Of a DNA stretch of 64,000 nucleotides, positions 33,344 to 42,251 are shown in pieces. The notes under the pieces are model-generated. The model saw only the letters and a list, made by a program, of their open reading frames with translations. It had not been told where the DNA came from and made no database searches. The translations under genes were made by a program, and so were the position numbers. Origin of the DNA: Paenibacillus sp. FSL A5-0031 (GTDB taxonomy: Bacteria > Bacillota > Bacilli > Paenibacillales > Paenibacillaceae); NCBI RefSeq assembly GCF_001956295.1, contig NZ_MRTD01000010.1, positions 124,001 to 188,000 on the forward strand, given 5' to 3'. The stretch's first letter is position 1. Every line of letters starts with the position of its first letter.

Positions 33344-34654
33344 ATGAGCGAGCCTAATCGCAGAATGATTTTAAATTTATTTCTACACAATGCGGGCGCT
33401 CACAAAGGAGCTTGGCGTCATGCAAGCACGAAGCTGGATGAAATTCATGACGTCAGTCATTTCCTGCGGATCGCCAAAAAAGCGGAAGCCGCCCGGATAG
33501 ACTCCCTATTTATCGCGGATGGTCTGTCGATTGAGGCAAAAGCAGTCCAGCATGGTCCGATCTTCGGCTTCGAACCACTGACATTGTTATCTGCCATTGC
33601 CACCGTAACGGGGCGAATCGGCCTTATTGCTACCGTTTCTACAAGCTTCACCGAGCCCTATAACACAGCTAGAATATTCGCCTCGCTTGATCATATAAGC
33701 GGCGGGCGAGCTGGTTGGAACATTGTAACCACTGGCGTAGAACGTACCGCCTTCAACTTTGGGCTGGAGCAATTGCCAGCTCATGCAGAACGTTACGAGC
33801 GAGCGCGGGAATTCACAGAGGTCGTACTCAAATTGTGGAGCAGCTGGGAAGCCGATGCGCTCGTCCAAGACAAAACATCCGGTGTGTATGCCGACGTCAA
33901 CAAGGTTCATGATATACAGCATCAGGGGGATTATTATTCCGTACGCGGTGCGCTTAACATGATGCGTCCACCGCAAGGAAGACCTCTGCTTATCCAAGCC
34001 GGAGCCTCAGAGGATGGCAGAAATTTAGCTGCTCAATATGCCGAGCTTATATTCACCGTCCAAAACTCATTTGAAGACGCGCAGCTGTTTTATCAAGACA
34101 TCAAAGAAAGAACAGTCAAAGCCGGACGTTCCCCGCATGATATTAAAGTATTGCCGGGCATTCATGTTATTGTTGGTGAAACGGAGGCTGAAGCTCGTGA
34201 CATTGCGAGAGAGCTGCAGCAGCTCGGTTCAATAGAACGTTCGGTCATGTCTCTTTCCAATTTGCTTGGCATCGATTTTTCGGGATGTGCACTGGATGAT
34301 CCTTTTCCGAAGCTTCCTGATATGGGCCAAGTTAATGCGTATCAAACCTTCTATCAGATGGTCAAAAAGATTGTTGATAATGAACAGCTGACACTCCGGG
34401 AGCTGCTCGAGAAATATTGGGTAGGCAACGGTCAGCTAAGCATTGCTGGAACACCTAACCAAGTAGCTGATATTATGGAGCATTGGTTCGTGAATGGTGC
34501 TGCTGATGGCTTTAGCGTTATGCCTCAGCTGGCATTTGGCGGTATTGACGCCTTTCTGGAACTAGTCGTTCCTGAGCTGCAAAGGCGAGGATTATTTCCT
34601 AGCGAGTATGCTGGACAAAATTTGCGTGAAAACCTCGGCTTCAGTCCGTTGTAA
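33344..34654 (+). CDS. LLM class flavin-dependent monooxygenase, NtaA/SnaA/DszA family
   Basis: A 436-aa bacterial-luciferase-like TIM-barrel protein. The ATG at 33344 follows AGGAGGTGATCC, a near-perfect ribosome site. Family marks are LNLFLHNAGAHKGAWRH at the N-terminus, DSLFIADG, LDHISGGRAGWNIVT, RPPQGRPLLIQAGASEDGR and VVPELQRRGLF. These enzymes use FMNH2 supplied by a separate reductase plus O2 to hydroxylate or cleave C-N or C-S bonds (nitrilotriacetate, EDTA, dibenzothiophene sulfone). No flavin reductase is encoded in this operon. It is the most divergent of the five LLM genes in the window. The substrate is unknown. Confidence 0.9.
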   Translation: MSEPNRRMILNLFLHNAGAHKGAWRHASTKLDEIHDVSHFLRIAKKAEAARIDSLFIADGLSIEAKAVQHGPIFGFEPLTLLSAIATVTGRIGLIATVSTSFTEPYNTARIFASLDHISGGRAGWNIVTTGVERTAFNFGLEQLPAHAERYERAREFTEVVLKLWSSWEADALVQDKTSGVYADVNKVHDIQHQGDYYSVRGALNMMRPPQGRPLLIQAGASEDGRNLAAQYAELIFTVQNSFEDAQLFYQDIKERTVKAGRSPHDIKVLPGIHVIVGETEAEARDIARELQQLGSIERSVMSLSNLLGIDFSGCALDDPFPKLPDMGQVNAYQTFYQMVKKIVDNEQLTLRELLEKYWVGNGQLSIAGTPNQVADIMEHWFVNGAADGFSVMPQLAFGGIDAFLELVVPELQRRGLFPSEYAGQNLRENLGFSPL

Positions 34655-34665
34655 CTTATTAAGAT

Positions 34666-35547
34666 GTGGAGGCTGCTCACATAACGAATACGAACGATTT
34701 ACATTACCCTAATGAGCATCTGCTGGCAGAGGTGCATTGGCTTAAAAACCATTACCAAGAGCAGAACATCGTTTTATTAGATGTCAGAGCCCGCGGATAT
34801 GAATCAGGTCACATTCCAGGGGCGTACTGGCTGGACGCCAAAGCATTAAAGGATAGCTCACGCTGCACTTTTGCTGCCGCGGATGCTCTTGCTTATTTGT
34901 TTGAAAATGTTGGCGTCAGCAATGATTCAACAATTATCGTCTATGATGATGGAGGCGGAGTGTTAGCGGCGCGCGTCTTTTATGTGCTGGAGTATTATGG
35001 TCTGAAGGATCAAGTGAAGCTATTGAATGGCGGTTTCGCAGCGTGGACTACGGCGAGTTATGAGACAACAACTGATTTGCCGCCAGCCTCTAAAGGTACA
35101 CTGACGTTATCCGCTCATTCAGAGCTGGTTGCCACGAAAGCATCTATCCAAGCTGGGCTCGAGAATTGTCTTCTTGTCGATACACGTTCCGCTTTAGAAT
35201 ACACCGGAGCTGATCAACGCTCGAATCGAAAGGGCGGGCATATTTCTGGCGCAGTTCATCGAGAGTGGAACGATTCCCTAGAAGGGGCAGATCAAGATGG
35301 CATTGTTCGTTTCAAAGCTTATCGAGATTTAAAGCAGCAATTTGATGTTCTTGGCATTGACCCTGCAAAAACAATCGTGCCTTATTGCCAGACAAATCAA
35401 CGCGGAGCGCATACTTATTTTACTTTACGACTAATGGGTTATCCTCATATTCGCCCCTATGAAGGCTCTTGGGATGAATGGGGAAACGACGAGTTTACCG
35501 AAGTGAGCCAATCGAACGCCTCATTCTCTAGCTTATCTAACTCGTAA
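34666..35547 (+). CDS. Two-domain rhodanese-type sulfurtransferase
   Basis: A protein of up to 293 aa with tandem rhodanese domains. The first (about 20-130) has VLLDVRARGYESGHIPGAYW but no active Cys. The second (about 150-275) has LLVDTRSALEYTG, KGGHISGAVH and the active loop PYCQTNQRG with Cys at about 240. It transfers sulfane sulfur from thiosulfate or 3-mercaptopyruvate to a thiol or cyanide acceptor. The start is unclear: the GTG at 34666 lies before the only ribosome site (GGAGG, 34668-34672), and the codon at the right distance is ATA at 34681, a rare start. It is the last gene of the operon and suggests that sulfur is released during catabolism. Confidence 0.85.
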   Translation: MEAAHITNTNDLHYPNEHLLAEVHWLKNHYQEQNIVLLDVRARGYESGHIPGAYWLDAKALKDSSRCTFAAADALAYLFENVGVSNDSTIIVYDDGGGVLAARVFYVLEYYGLKDQVKLLNGGFAAWTTASYETTTDLPPASKGTLTLSAHSELVATKASIQAGLENCLLVDTRSALEYTGADQRSNRKGGHISGAVHREWNDSLEGADQDGIVRFKAYRDLKQQFDVLGIDPAKTIVPYCQTNQRGAHTYFTLRLMGYPHIRPYEGSWDEWGNDEFTEVSQSNASFSSLSNS

Positions 35548-35556
35548 GCTTGCAAG

Positions 35557-35603
35557 AAAAAGAGCTGTGCAACGGTCATTGCAGACCAAGCACAGCTCTT
35601 TTT
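35557..35603. terminator. Bidirectional intrinsic terminator between convergent genes
   Basis: A perfect 14-bp outer stem (AAAAAGAGCTGTGC with GCACAGCTCTTTTT) and an inner GGTC/GACC stem, with T or A runs at both ends. It serves the rhodanese operon (plus) and the ABC ATPase operon (minus). Confidence 0.9.
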
Positions 35604-35616
35604 GCCATTGAATATT

Positions 35617-36504
35617 TTACTCGGCTTTTTCTTTCTCCTCAGGAGGCAGCAGGATAATCTTGCCTTCTCCAAGCTCTACGCGCAGCTTATTCGAGTTTTT
35701 CACACCGATGGATTCCAAATAGTTGGAAGGCACCTGCAATCGACCCGCTTTATCAAGCACCGCATATTCTACATGCGTGCCTTCCTCATCCTCCTGCTCA
35801 AGCTCCGCCAGTTCTTCCGCATATGAACGTTTGCGCAGCATTTCGGATGAAATCTTGCCGTCTCGGATGGCTGCTACACGATCTACCTTCTTCGCAAGCT
35901 CTGGATCATGCGTAACGATAACAACGGTAATGCCAATCGTACGATTCAGTTCACGGAATAAGTCCAAAATCTGATTAGCCATTCGCGAGTCTACCGACCC
36001 AGTAGGCTCATCCGCAAGCAGCAGCTTAGGATGATTGGCGAGCGCAATGGCGATTGCCACCCGCTGCTGTTCTCCCCCTGATAATTCATATAGCTTATTT
36101 GAAGCACGGTGGCTTAGGCCAACGGCGTCAAGCAGCTCCTTCGCTCTCCAGCGCTTGCGACTGCCTGTTAGCAAAATAGGCAGCTCTACATTTTCAAGCG
36201 CGGTTAAATAAGGAATCAAGTTTCTTGCATTATTTTGCCAGACGAAACCTACGCTCTCTCGCTTATACCGAACGAAGTCGCGCTCCTTAAACTTCAGCAT
36301 GTCTCTTCCGTCAACGGTCAGCTTGCCTGCCGTCGGACGGTCCAGTCCGCCAAGCATATTCAGCAGCGTTGATTTGCCGCTGCCGCTGTTGCCAATAATG
36401 GCCATCAGCTCGCCGCTTTCAATTTGAAGATCGAGGCCTTGCAGGGCGAATACCTCTAGGTCGGCTGTTTTGTATATTTTGACAAGCCCTTCGCAATGAA
36501 TCAT
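35617..36504 (-). CDS. ABC transporter ATP-binding protein (MacB/LolD type) with a C-terminal AbrB-like domain
   Basis: A 295-aa ATPase. Residues 1-225 carry Walker A GNSGSGKST, Q-loop VWQNN, signature LSGGEQQR, Walker B LLLADEPTGSVD and H-loop THD. After an acidic linker (LEQEDEEGTH), residues about 247-288 read VLDKAGRLQVPSNYLESIGV and continue to GKIILLPP. This has the spacing of the AbrB/MazE swapped-hairpin domain (D..GR..IP...R..LGI...D.L.I......IIL). The domain would give dimerisation or DNA binding; it is not a usual part of these ATPases. The ATG at 36504 has GGGGAGGA. The partner is the FtsX-type permease that ends 3 bp upstream. Confidence 0.9.
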   Translation of the reverse strand: MIHCEGLVKIYKTADLEVFALQGLDLQIESGELMAIIGNSGSGKSTLLNMLGGLDRPTAGKLTVDGRDMLKFKERDFVRYKRESVGFVWQNNARNLIPYLTALENVELPILLTGSRKRWRAKELLDAVGLSHRASNKLYELSGGEQQRVAIAIALANHPKLLLADEPTGSVDSRMANQILDLFRELNRTIGITVVIVTHDPELAKKVDRVAAIRDGKISSEMLRKRSYAEELAELEQEDEEGTHVEYAVLDKAGRLQVPSNYLESIGVKNSNKLRVELGEGKIILLPPEEKEKAE

Positions 36505-36507
36505 CCG

Positions 36508-39399
36508 TCAATCCTCCCCTAGCTTGATCGCTTGATGGATACGCAGCTTCGATAGCATATAAGCTAATATGCCAAGTCCGATGACCAACATAAAGCCGAC
36601 AAGCACATAAATCCGTATTAAATCCGTCGCATCGAACATAACCTTGAAAGGCGGTACAAGGCTGCTTGGATTGAACGCAATTTGGAAGTTAGGCACATAC
36701 AATCGACTCGCAATATTTCCGACACCTATTCCAATAAGAACAGCAACGCCCGAAGTTAACAGCTGCTCAACCCCAAGCATGCCGATGAGCTGTCTCAGCG
36801 ATAGACCGATCGCGCGCAAAATACCATTTTGCAAGGTCCGGCCTCGGAGTGATAATACCCAGTATAATAAAAACCCGATAAAGCTAACAAGAATCGACAA
36901 GACGAAACCTAAAGTCAAAATACCGTTTAGTGCCATAAGGAACGGATCGTTTTTGGCAGTCACCAGCTTCTCTCTTGTATTGACAATATTCGTAATCGGA
37001 AGCTTCGATTCCTTAAGCCCCTCATAAAACTCGGAAGTGCTCACCTCAGGCTTTAATTTAAGCCATACGTCGTAAGGCTCAAGTGCAAGCTGAACTTGAA
37101 TACGCGGCAAATGGCCAACGATCAGCATCGGTGCTCGGCCACCCGATGTATCTTTATCTTCACTAACATTTACGCTGCCTACCGCAGGGTTCGGATTAAA
37201 GGTTGGGAAATAATTAATGATGCCATACACCTTGAACGGCTGCTGCGGTACATCGCTCCAGCCTACCCAAATCGTGTCGCCAGGCTTCACTTTGTTCTGA
37301 TCGGCTAACGTCCGCGATATGAGAACAGCCTGCGGATCTGCTGCAAGCAGGTTCAAATAATCATTAAGCGGATAGTCAAGCAAGCTGTCACGGAACCACG
37401 TTGTTTCTCCAAACTCATCGGAATCAATACCAATTAACGTTGCAGGGCCATTACTTTCATTTACGCTAAAGGCGACTTCTTTCTTGAATACTTTAGCTGC
37501 ATGCTCTACGCCTTTGAGTGCTTTAAAGGGCTCGAATGCCGGCTCCAAGTAATGAACAGGCGCGAGCATAGCTAAATCCTGCGCTGGCGTCGACGGTGCT
37601 CCCGGAGGCGGAGGCGGCGGTGCATCGTTCATCCATTGTGTAGTCAATACGACCTCTGCGCCATTTCCATACCTGATTCGATCCTCTGTGTTATTGTTGA
37701 TCGTTCTTGCCGCTGAAGCGCTAAATACGCCGGTAGCAATCGTCATAATAAGAAAAATCATTAAAAACTGATATTGCGAACTGGAGCGTCCAACCTGAAT
37801 TAATGTGGCATATACGGAAGGCGGCCACCATTTCTTGCCGATCCAATAGATGAGTCTAAGAACCCACGGGTACAAACGAAGCAAGAGCAAACCTGCACCC
37901 ATAATAAACAAAGCAGGAACAACAAATTGCAGCGGATCGATGTTCAGATCATCCGCATTTAAACCTAAGCTCTGCAAATCAGCAAGCCTTTTCCGGAATG
38001 TGTATAAGCCATAAATAGCCAACGCTAATGCAATCACATCAAGGAACATTTTGTGCCATAACGGTGATTTCAAAAGTCTAGCCAGCTGCTGCTTATGACC
38101 AACAATAGAGACGCGAGTAGCCATAATGATAGGAATCATCATAATGACAAAACAAACGCCGGAGGCAATCGCTCCATAACGGAAAGACTCGTCCGTAAGT
38201 TTGACAGGCAGCCGAACGCGCTGTACAAATTCAAGGAAACCATTGGATGCACCAAGCATCTCGGTCAGCATGACGCCAAGCAAAGGACCCACACCAAAGG
38301 CGATGCCGCATAAAATAATGCCTTCCACGGCATAAGAGCTAATAACCTGCCAACGTGCAGCTCCTCTGCTTCGCAGAACAGCAATCTCATTTTTTTGCCG
38401 ATCCGCAATTAGATTGGATACCATGAACATGTAGAACCCGAGCATAATCAAAACAGGAACATTAAGCGACCACATGAGCGTCTTCAACTGTTCTGCCCGT
38501 ACCATGTATTTCGAAATCGTATCCAGAGCCGGTGTTTCCGAGACGGCTTGATACATCGTTACATTATTAAGCATAACGTTGCGAATTTTATTCGTTGTTT
38601 GTATGAAGCCATCTACCAAGCTAAGCTCAAGCTTAGAATAATCCAATACAAAAAACCAACCAACGGACGCTACCGGAATCCGGCTTTCCTGCATGAGCTG
38701 TTGCTTAGCGAGTTTATCACTAATGACAAAGCTTGAGCTTAGCTCACTTAGATCCGTATCTCTAAAATAGGGGTCGTCATCCTGCTTTTTCTTGAATACG
38801 CCTACCGGCTTAAATGCTATTTCCCCGGCAATTTTATCGTCGTTCACATAAAACTTAGAATCCAGTACTGTTTTGAACTGAACCAGGCTTCGTTCTGTAA
38901 CAAGAACCTCATAAACGCCATCAACTGGCTGCTGCTCAGCCGGCATTCTGCCGTCCGTCAGCGTAATATGCTCTTCAAGATCACTGAAGGAGCGAAGCGA
39001 CATCGTCTTGAGATTTTTTTTCGTATCTGGCTCAGGATCATTCTCCGGTCTGATCTTCATTGATCTGGATTGAAAATCAACGATAAGCTCCTGCACCGGT
39101 ATGCCAAAGTTGGATTGTGCTTGCTCACGTATGTAGCGATCTACTTTTGTATAAATCTTATTAACTTGCTCCGGTGTTTCTTTCGTGTAAAAAAGTTTAT
39201 TGTATTGATTGCCGGGATATATCCCCCGCTCGCTCTGCATAGTCTCTAAATCCTTGACCAGCATCCTCGATAAAATGGCTTCCGAATAAATCGGCATGCT
39301 GCTTACCAAGGCTACGGACATGACTAAGCCAATAAACAAGCTCCCGACCAACCACTTATTTTGCACCATTTTACGAATAATCATAATAAACAAAGCCAC
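36508..39399 (-). CDS. ABC transporter permease, FtsX/MacB superfamily
   Basis: A 963-aa membrane protein. The longer frame starts at 39429, but GGGAGG lies seven bases before the GTG at 39399, so that start is preferred. It has an N-terminal membrane helix, a large extracellular domain, three helices (about 320-450, with LIADRQKNEIAVLRSRGAAR as the FtsX signature), further helices, a second extracellular domain with a Pro-rich patch (DAPPPPPPGAPS), and a C-terminal FtsX triplet (LRGRTLQNGILRAIGLSLRQ). This two-FtsX layout suits lipoprotein, peptide or antibiotic efflux or sensing. It is flanked by two ATPases and an HlyD-like lipoprotein in one minus-strand operon. Confidence 0.88.
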   Translation of the reverse strand: MALFIMIIRKMVQNKWLVGSLFIGLVMSVALVSSMPIYSEAILSRMLVKDLETMQSERGIYPGNQYNKLFYTKETPEQVNKIYTKVDRYIREQAQSNFGIPVQELIVDFQSRSMKIRPENDPEPDTKKNLKTMSLRSFSDLEEHITLTDGRMPAEQQPVDGVYEVLVTERSLVQFKTVLDSKFYVNDDKIAGEIAFKPVGVFKKKQDDDPYFRDTDLSELSSSFVISDKLAKQQLMQESRIPVASVGWFFVLDYSKLELSLVDGFIQTTNKIRNVMLNNVTMYQAVSETPALDTISKYMVRAEQLKTLMWSLNVPVLIMLGFYMFMVSNLIADRQKNEIAVLRSRGAARWQVISSYAVEGIILCGIAFGVGPLLGVMLTEMLGASNGFLEFVQRVRLPVKLTDESFRYGAIASGVCFVIMMIPIIMATRVSIVGHKQQLARLLKSPLWHKMFLDVIALALAIYGLYTFRKRLADLQSLGLNADDLNIDPLQFVVPALFIMGAGLLLLRLYPWVLRLIYWIGKKWWPPSVYATLIQVGRSSSQYQFLMIFLIMTIATGVFSASAARTINNNTEDRIRYGNGAEVVLTTQWMNDAPPPPPPGAPSTPAQDLAMLAPVHYLEPAFEPFKALKGVEHAAKVFKKEVAFSVNESNGPATLIGIDSDEFGETTWFRDSLLDYPLNDYLNLLAADPQAVLISRTLADQNKVKPGDTIWVGWSDVPQQPFKVYGIINYFPTFNPNPAVGSVNVSEDKDTSGGRAPMLIVGHLPRIQVQLALEPYDVWLKLKPEVSTSEFYEGLKESKLPITNIVNTREKLVTAKNDPFLMALNGILTLGFVLSILVSFIGFLLYWVLSLRGRTLQNGILRAIGLSLRQLIGMLGVEQLLTSGVAVLIGIGVGNIASRLYVPNFQIAFNPSSLVPPFKVMFDATDLIRIYVLVGFMLVIGLGILAYMLSKLRIHQAIKLGED

Positions 39400-39481
39400 T
39401 TCAAAACCTCCCAAGCGTAAACGGCTCATAACCTTTCCTATGAAGCTAGTTGATGGTTATCAATCGTTCTATACAGACTCA

Positions 39482-40507
39482 TTATTGAAGTACAACAATC
39501 GCGCCTTCTTCCAAGCCCTTCGTAATTTCAATTTCCGTCGAGCCTTTTATGCCCGTTTCGACATCAATCTCACGAATTTTATTGCCATCCTCAAGCGTTC
39601 TTACGAATGTTCTGCCAAGGAAGCTGCGCACGCCGCTGCGTGGGATTTTGAGTACATCATCACGCTGCTGCAAAATAATTTTGACATCAGCAAACGCTCC
39701 GATTGTGGCGTTTCCAGGCACTTTCGGCACTTCAATAAACAATGTTTTGGAGTAACGATCCTGAAGCTGCTGGTTCAGCGTTGAAGGAGCCGATGATGGT
39801 GTCTGTACAACTTTCCCGTTCACTTCTTCAGACCCGAAGGTAACCATTGCCGGGAAACCAACATCAACGCTGCTAATTTCCGCACCTGATTCAACTCGCA
39901 GCGCCAGGCGCAGCTGTGATGGATCGGATATGACAACAAGCGTTTGATAAGCCTCAACAAAATCGCCTTCCTTCAGATCCTCAACGAAAGTTACTTGGCC
40001 GTTCATTTCGGCAACAAGCTGTTTGCTGTTAAAGGTCGCCGTCAAACGATCCAGCTTTAACTGCTCAATATCCATTTGCAGCTTAGCGATATCAATCGCA
40101 TCATTGTCTCCGCCTAATTTAGCCTGTTTAAATGAAAGCTTAGCTTTGGCATGGGCGAGCTGCTGTTCCTTTAATTGAATGTCCAGTCCATCTACATTAA
40201 GCTGAACCAAGACATCTCCTTTCTTCACCTGCGCTCCCGAGGTAACCATCATCTTCGCAATACGGCCGCCTTGTCCTTTAAACTGCGCAATCTCCGATTG
40301 CGTCGACTCCAGGCTTCCGCTTCCTTTAATTTCTTGTGTAATTGTCCCCTTCTCGACCGTTACCGTGCGGTAATTTTCTTGCGCCGGCTTAACAAGAGGA
40401 GGTTTTAAGGCAGCCTCCTCGGCAGGAAGCAAGGAGCACCCTGTTAGTGAAGCGCTAAGAAGCAGCGCGAATGACCAGCCGAGTATCGGCTTAAGCTTTT
40501 GCGACAA
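39482..40507 (-). CDS. HlyD/MacA-like periplasmic adaptor lipoprotein
   Basis: A protein of about 341 aa. The start is set at TTG 40507, nine bases after GGAGG. It gives a signal MSQKLKPILGWSFALLLSAS ending in the lipobox LTGC; an ATG at 40516 is too close to the ribosome site. The body has the biotinyl-lipoyl-like halves (VEKGTITQEIKGSGSLES and GDVLVQLNVDG), an alpha-helical hairpin (about 110-165) and a beta-barrel part (GDFVEAYQTLVVIS). Its start overlaps the end of the ATPase gene by 17 bp, so the two are translationally coupled. It probably links the FtsX-type permease to its substrate, as MacA does for MacB. Confidence 0.87.
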   Translation of the reverse strand: MSQKLKPILGWSFALLLSASLTGCSLLPAEEAALKPPLVKPAQENYRTVTVEKGTITQEIKGSGSLESTQSEIAQFKGQGGRIAKMMVTSGAQVKKGDVLVQLNVDGLDIQLKEQQLAHAKAKLSFKQAKLGGDNDAIDIAKLQMDIEQLKLDRLTATFNSKQLVAEMNGQVTFVEDLKEGDFVEAYQTLVVISDPSQLRLALRVESGAEISSVDVGFPAMVTFGSEEVNGKVVQTPSSAPSTLNQQLQDRYSKTLFIEVPKVPGNATIGAFADVKIILQQRDDVLKIPRSGVRSFLGRTFVRTLEDGNKIREIDVETGIKGSTEIEITKGLEEGAIVVLQ

Positions 40508-41183
40508 TTTGTCCATCCTCCAATTCATAAACATGGTCAACAATTTCCATTATTGCAGGATCATGTGTCGTCATGATAATTGTCATTCCTGCCATTTCTA
40601 CCAAATCACGAAACACTTTCATAATTTGCAAGCCTGTGCGGCTATCCAGTTCAGCTGTAGGCTCGTCTGCCAAAAGAAGCTTCGGCTTATGGGCAATTGC
40701 CCGTGCTATAGCTGTTCGCTGCTGCTCTCCGCCCGATAGCTCGAATGGCCGATGATGCATGCGGCTTTTTAAGCCAACTTGCTCTAAAGCGTTAATCGCT
40801 GCTTCCTTGCGGCCGTTTGCCGCCATACCTGAAACTCTTAATATAAACTCCACGTTCTCATAGGCGGACATTAGAGGAATGAGTGCAAAGGATTGAAAAA
40901 TAAGCCCCATTTCCTTGCGGCGTACCATATCTCTCTCTTGATTCGACATCGCCGTCAAATCGCGTCCAGCAAACGTAATATTCCCTTCGGTCGGACGATC
41001 CAATGCGCTTAACAAATTAATAAGCGTCGTTTTTCCAGAACCTGATCTCCCTTTAAATGCAATAAGCTTGCCGGATGGTATCGACAAATCGACACCTTTT
41101 AGTACGGTAACTGCACCGTTTCCACGTCCAAATGTTCTTTTTAAAGCGCTTGCATGAATAATATCATGCGTGATAGGCAGCAT
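40491..41183 (-). CDS. ABC transporter ATP-binding protein (MacB/LolD type)
   Basis: A 230-aa ATPase with Walker A GRSGSGKTT, Q-loop IFQSFAL, signature LSGGEQQRT, Walker B LLLADEPTAELD and H-loop TTHD. The ATG at 41183 has GGAGG 11 bp upstream. It is the first gene of the operon ATPase / adaptor / FtsX permease / ATPase-AbrB. Two ATPases for one large permease could form a heterodimer, or one may be regulatory. It lacks the AbrB-like tail of the second ATPase. Confidence 0.92.
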   Translation of the reverse strand: MLPITHDIIHASALKRTFGRGNGAVTVLKGVDLSIPSGKLIAFKGRSGSGKTTLINLLSALDRPTEGNITFAGRDLTAMSNQERDMVRRKEMGLIFQSFALIPLMSAYENVEFILRVSGMAANGRKEAAINALEQVGLKSRMHHRPFELSGGEQQRTAIARAIAHKPKLLLADEPTAELDSRTGLQIMKVFRDLVEMAGMTIIMTTHDPAIMEIVDHVYELEDGQIVAKA

Positions 41184-41264
41184 CTAGTAATAGACCTCCA
41201 TTTCCAATAAATCGATTACCCTTGTATCTTTTTCCATTTTAACCTTGTCCATCTTGTTGTACAA

Positions 41265-41312
41265 GAAATAAAAAACCTAACAAACTCAAAATTAAGAGGT
41301 TGATAGGTTTAC
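41265..41312 (-). terminator. Probable terminator of the AEC transporter gene
   Basis: On the minus strand AAACCTA and TAGGTTT frame a partly paired stem with a large loop, followed by TTTTTTATTTC. It is just after the AEC gene stop codon at 41319. The stem is imperfect. Confidence 0.45.
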
Positions 41313-41318
41313 TAGTTT

Positions 41319-42251
41319 CTAGATATCAAGATTTAAGAAAAAAATAACTGCGGTAACCGTGACTATACTTAAAATAGTAGAAACAAAAACAGATTGCGAG
41401 GCAAACTCTGGCTCGTTGTCAAACTCTACAGCGAGAAGCACACTGCTGAGTGAAGTAGGGACAGCTGATGAAACGATGAGTGCAGCTGCCGTCATCTTGT
41501 CGAGTCCCATCAGCCAGACGATCAGCCACGCGAGCAAAGGACCGGCAATCAGTCTGAGTATGCCCGATATGCTGACATCAATGAGAAGTGACCGCTTTAT
41601 TTTCCACTCCATATTGCCCAGCTGTACGCCCAGCGTAATAAGCGCTGTACCGATAAACGCTGCTGATAAGTAACCGATCGGTGTAGCTATAGGCTGCGGG
41701 ATGGGAACGTCGAACCCTCTGAGCAGGAAGGCAAGCGGGATGACATATATAATCGGCATTGAGATAATTGTCCGCCAAATCGCCCGCATATCGGCTTTGT
41801 GCGCGTTAACGTTATATATGCCATACGTGTTCGGTATAAGAGATTGCATCATCATAATTAATATCTGAATAGCGAGTGTTTTCTCGTTTCCTGCAAAAGC
41901 CAGCTGATTGAGCGGAATGCCGTAATTTGCGCTGTTATAGAATAAGACGCTGTTGCGCATCGCGCTCTTCATGCTTGGCTGATACCCTCTTATTCTAATA
42001 ACCAGCTCAACGATAATATATTGCGTAACCATAAACAGCACAAAAAACAATAATATTTTCCCTATTACTTGGGCAGAAATGTCCGTTTTATATAGGAGGT
42101 CGAACATAATAGCCGGTGAAAATAAATAAAAATTCAGCTTCGATAACGTTTTAATATCCAGCTTGAACGCTCTTTGAATAATAATGCCAAGCCCAATCAT
42201 GATGACCATCGGAAGCACGTTTGTCATTAAAATGTGAAAGAAAATATTCAT
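41319..42251 (-). CDS. AEC (auxin efflux carrier) family transporter
   Basis: A 310-aa integral membrane protein with about ten predicted helices. Family marks are the N-terminal NVLPMVIMIGLGIII, LSKLNFYLFSPAIMF, and the late LITLGVQLGN and VSSAVPTSLSSVLLA segments. Bacterial AEC proteins move organic acids such as malate or malonate; the substrate here is not known. The ATG at 42251 has a weak ribosome site (GAAAG). The gene is single, with the tandem repeat array upstream and the ABC operon downstream, so its function cannot be tied to a pathway. Confidence 0.9.
   Translation of the reverse strand: MNIFFHILMTNVLPMVIMIGLGIIIQRAFKLDIKTLSKLNFYLFSPAIMFDLLYKTDISAQVIGKILLFFVLFMVTQYIIVELVIRIRGYQPSMKSAMRNSVLFYNSANYGIPLNQLAFAGNEKTLAIQILIMMMQSLIPNTYGIYNVNAHKADMRAIWRTIISMPIIYVIPLAFLLRGFDVPIPQPIATPIGYLSAAFIGTALITLGVQLGNMEWKIKRSLLIDVSISGILRLIAGPLLAWLIVWLMGLDKMTAAALIVSSAVPTSLSSVLLAVEFDNEPEFASQSVFVSTILSIVTVTAVIFFLNLDI

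Noticed and set aside
33344-34654. Calling the LLM genes ssuD (alkanesulfonate monooxygenase)
   Set aside because: Their motifs and length (436-452 aa) fit the NtaA/SnaA/DszA group rather than the shorter SsuD group, and no ssuABC-type transporter is present.
41265-41312. Strong terminator after the AEC gene
   Set aside because: The T run is good, but the stem pairs only partly, so it is listed with low confidence rather than as certain.
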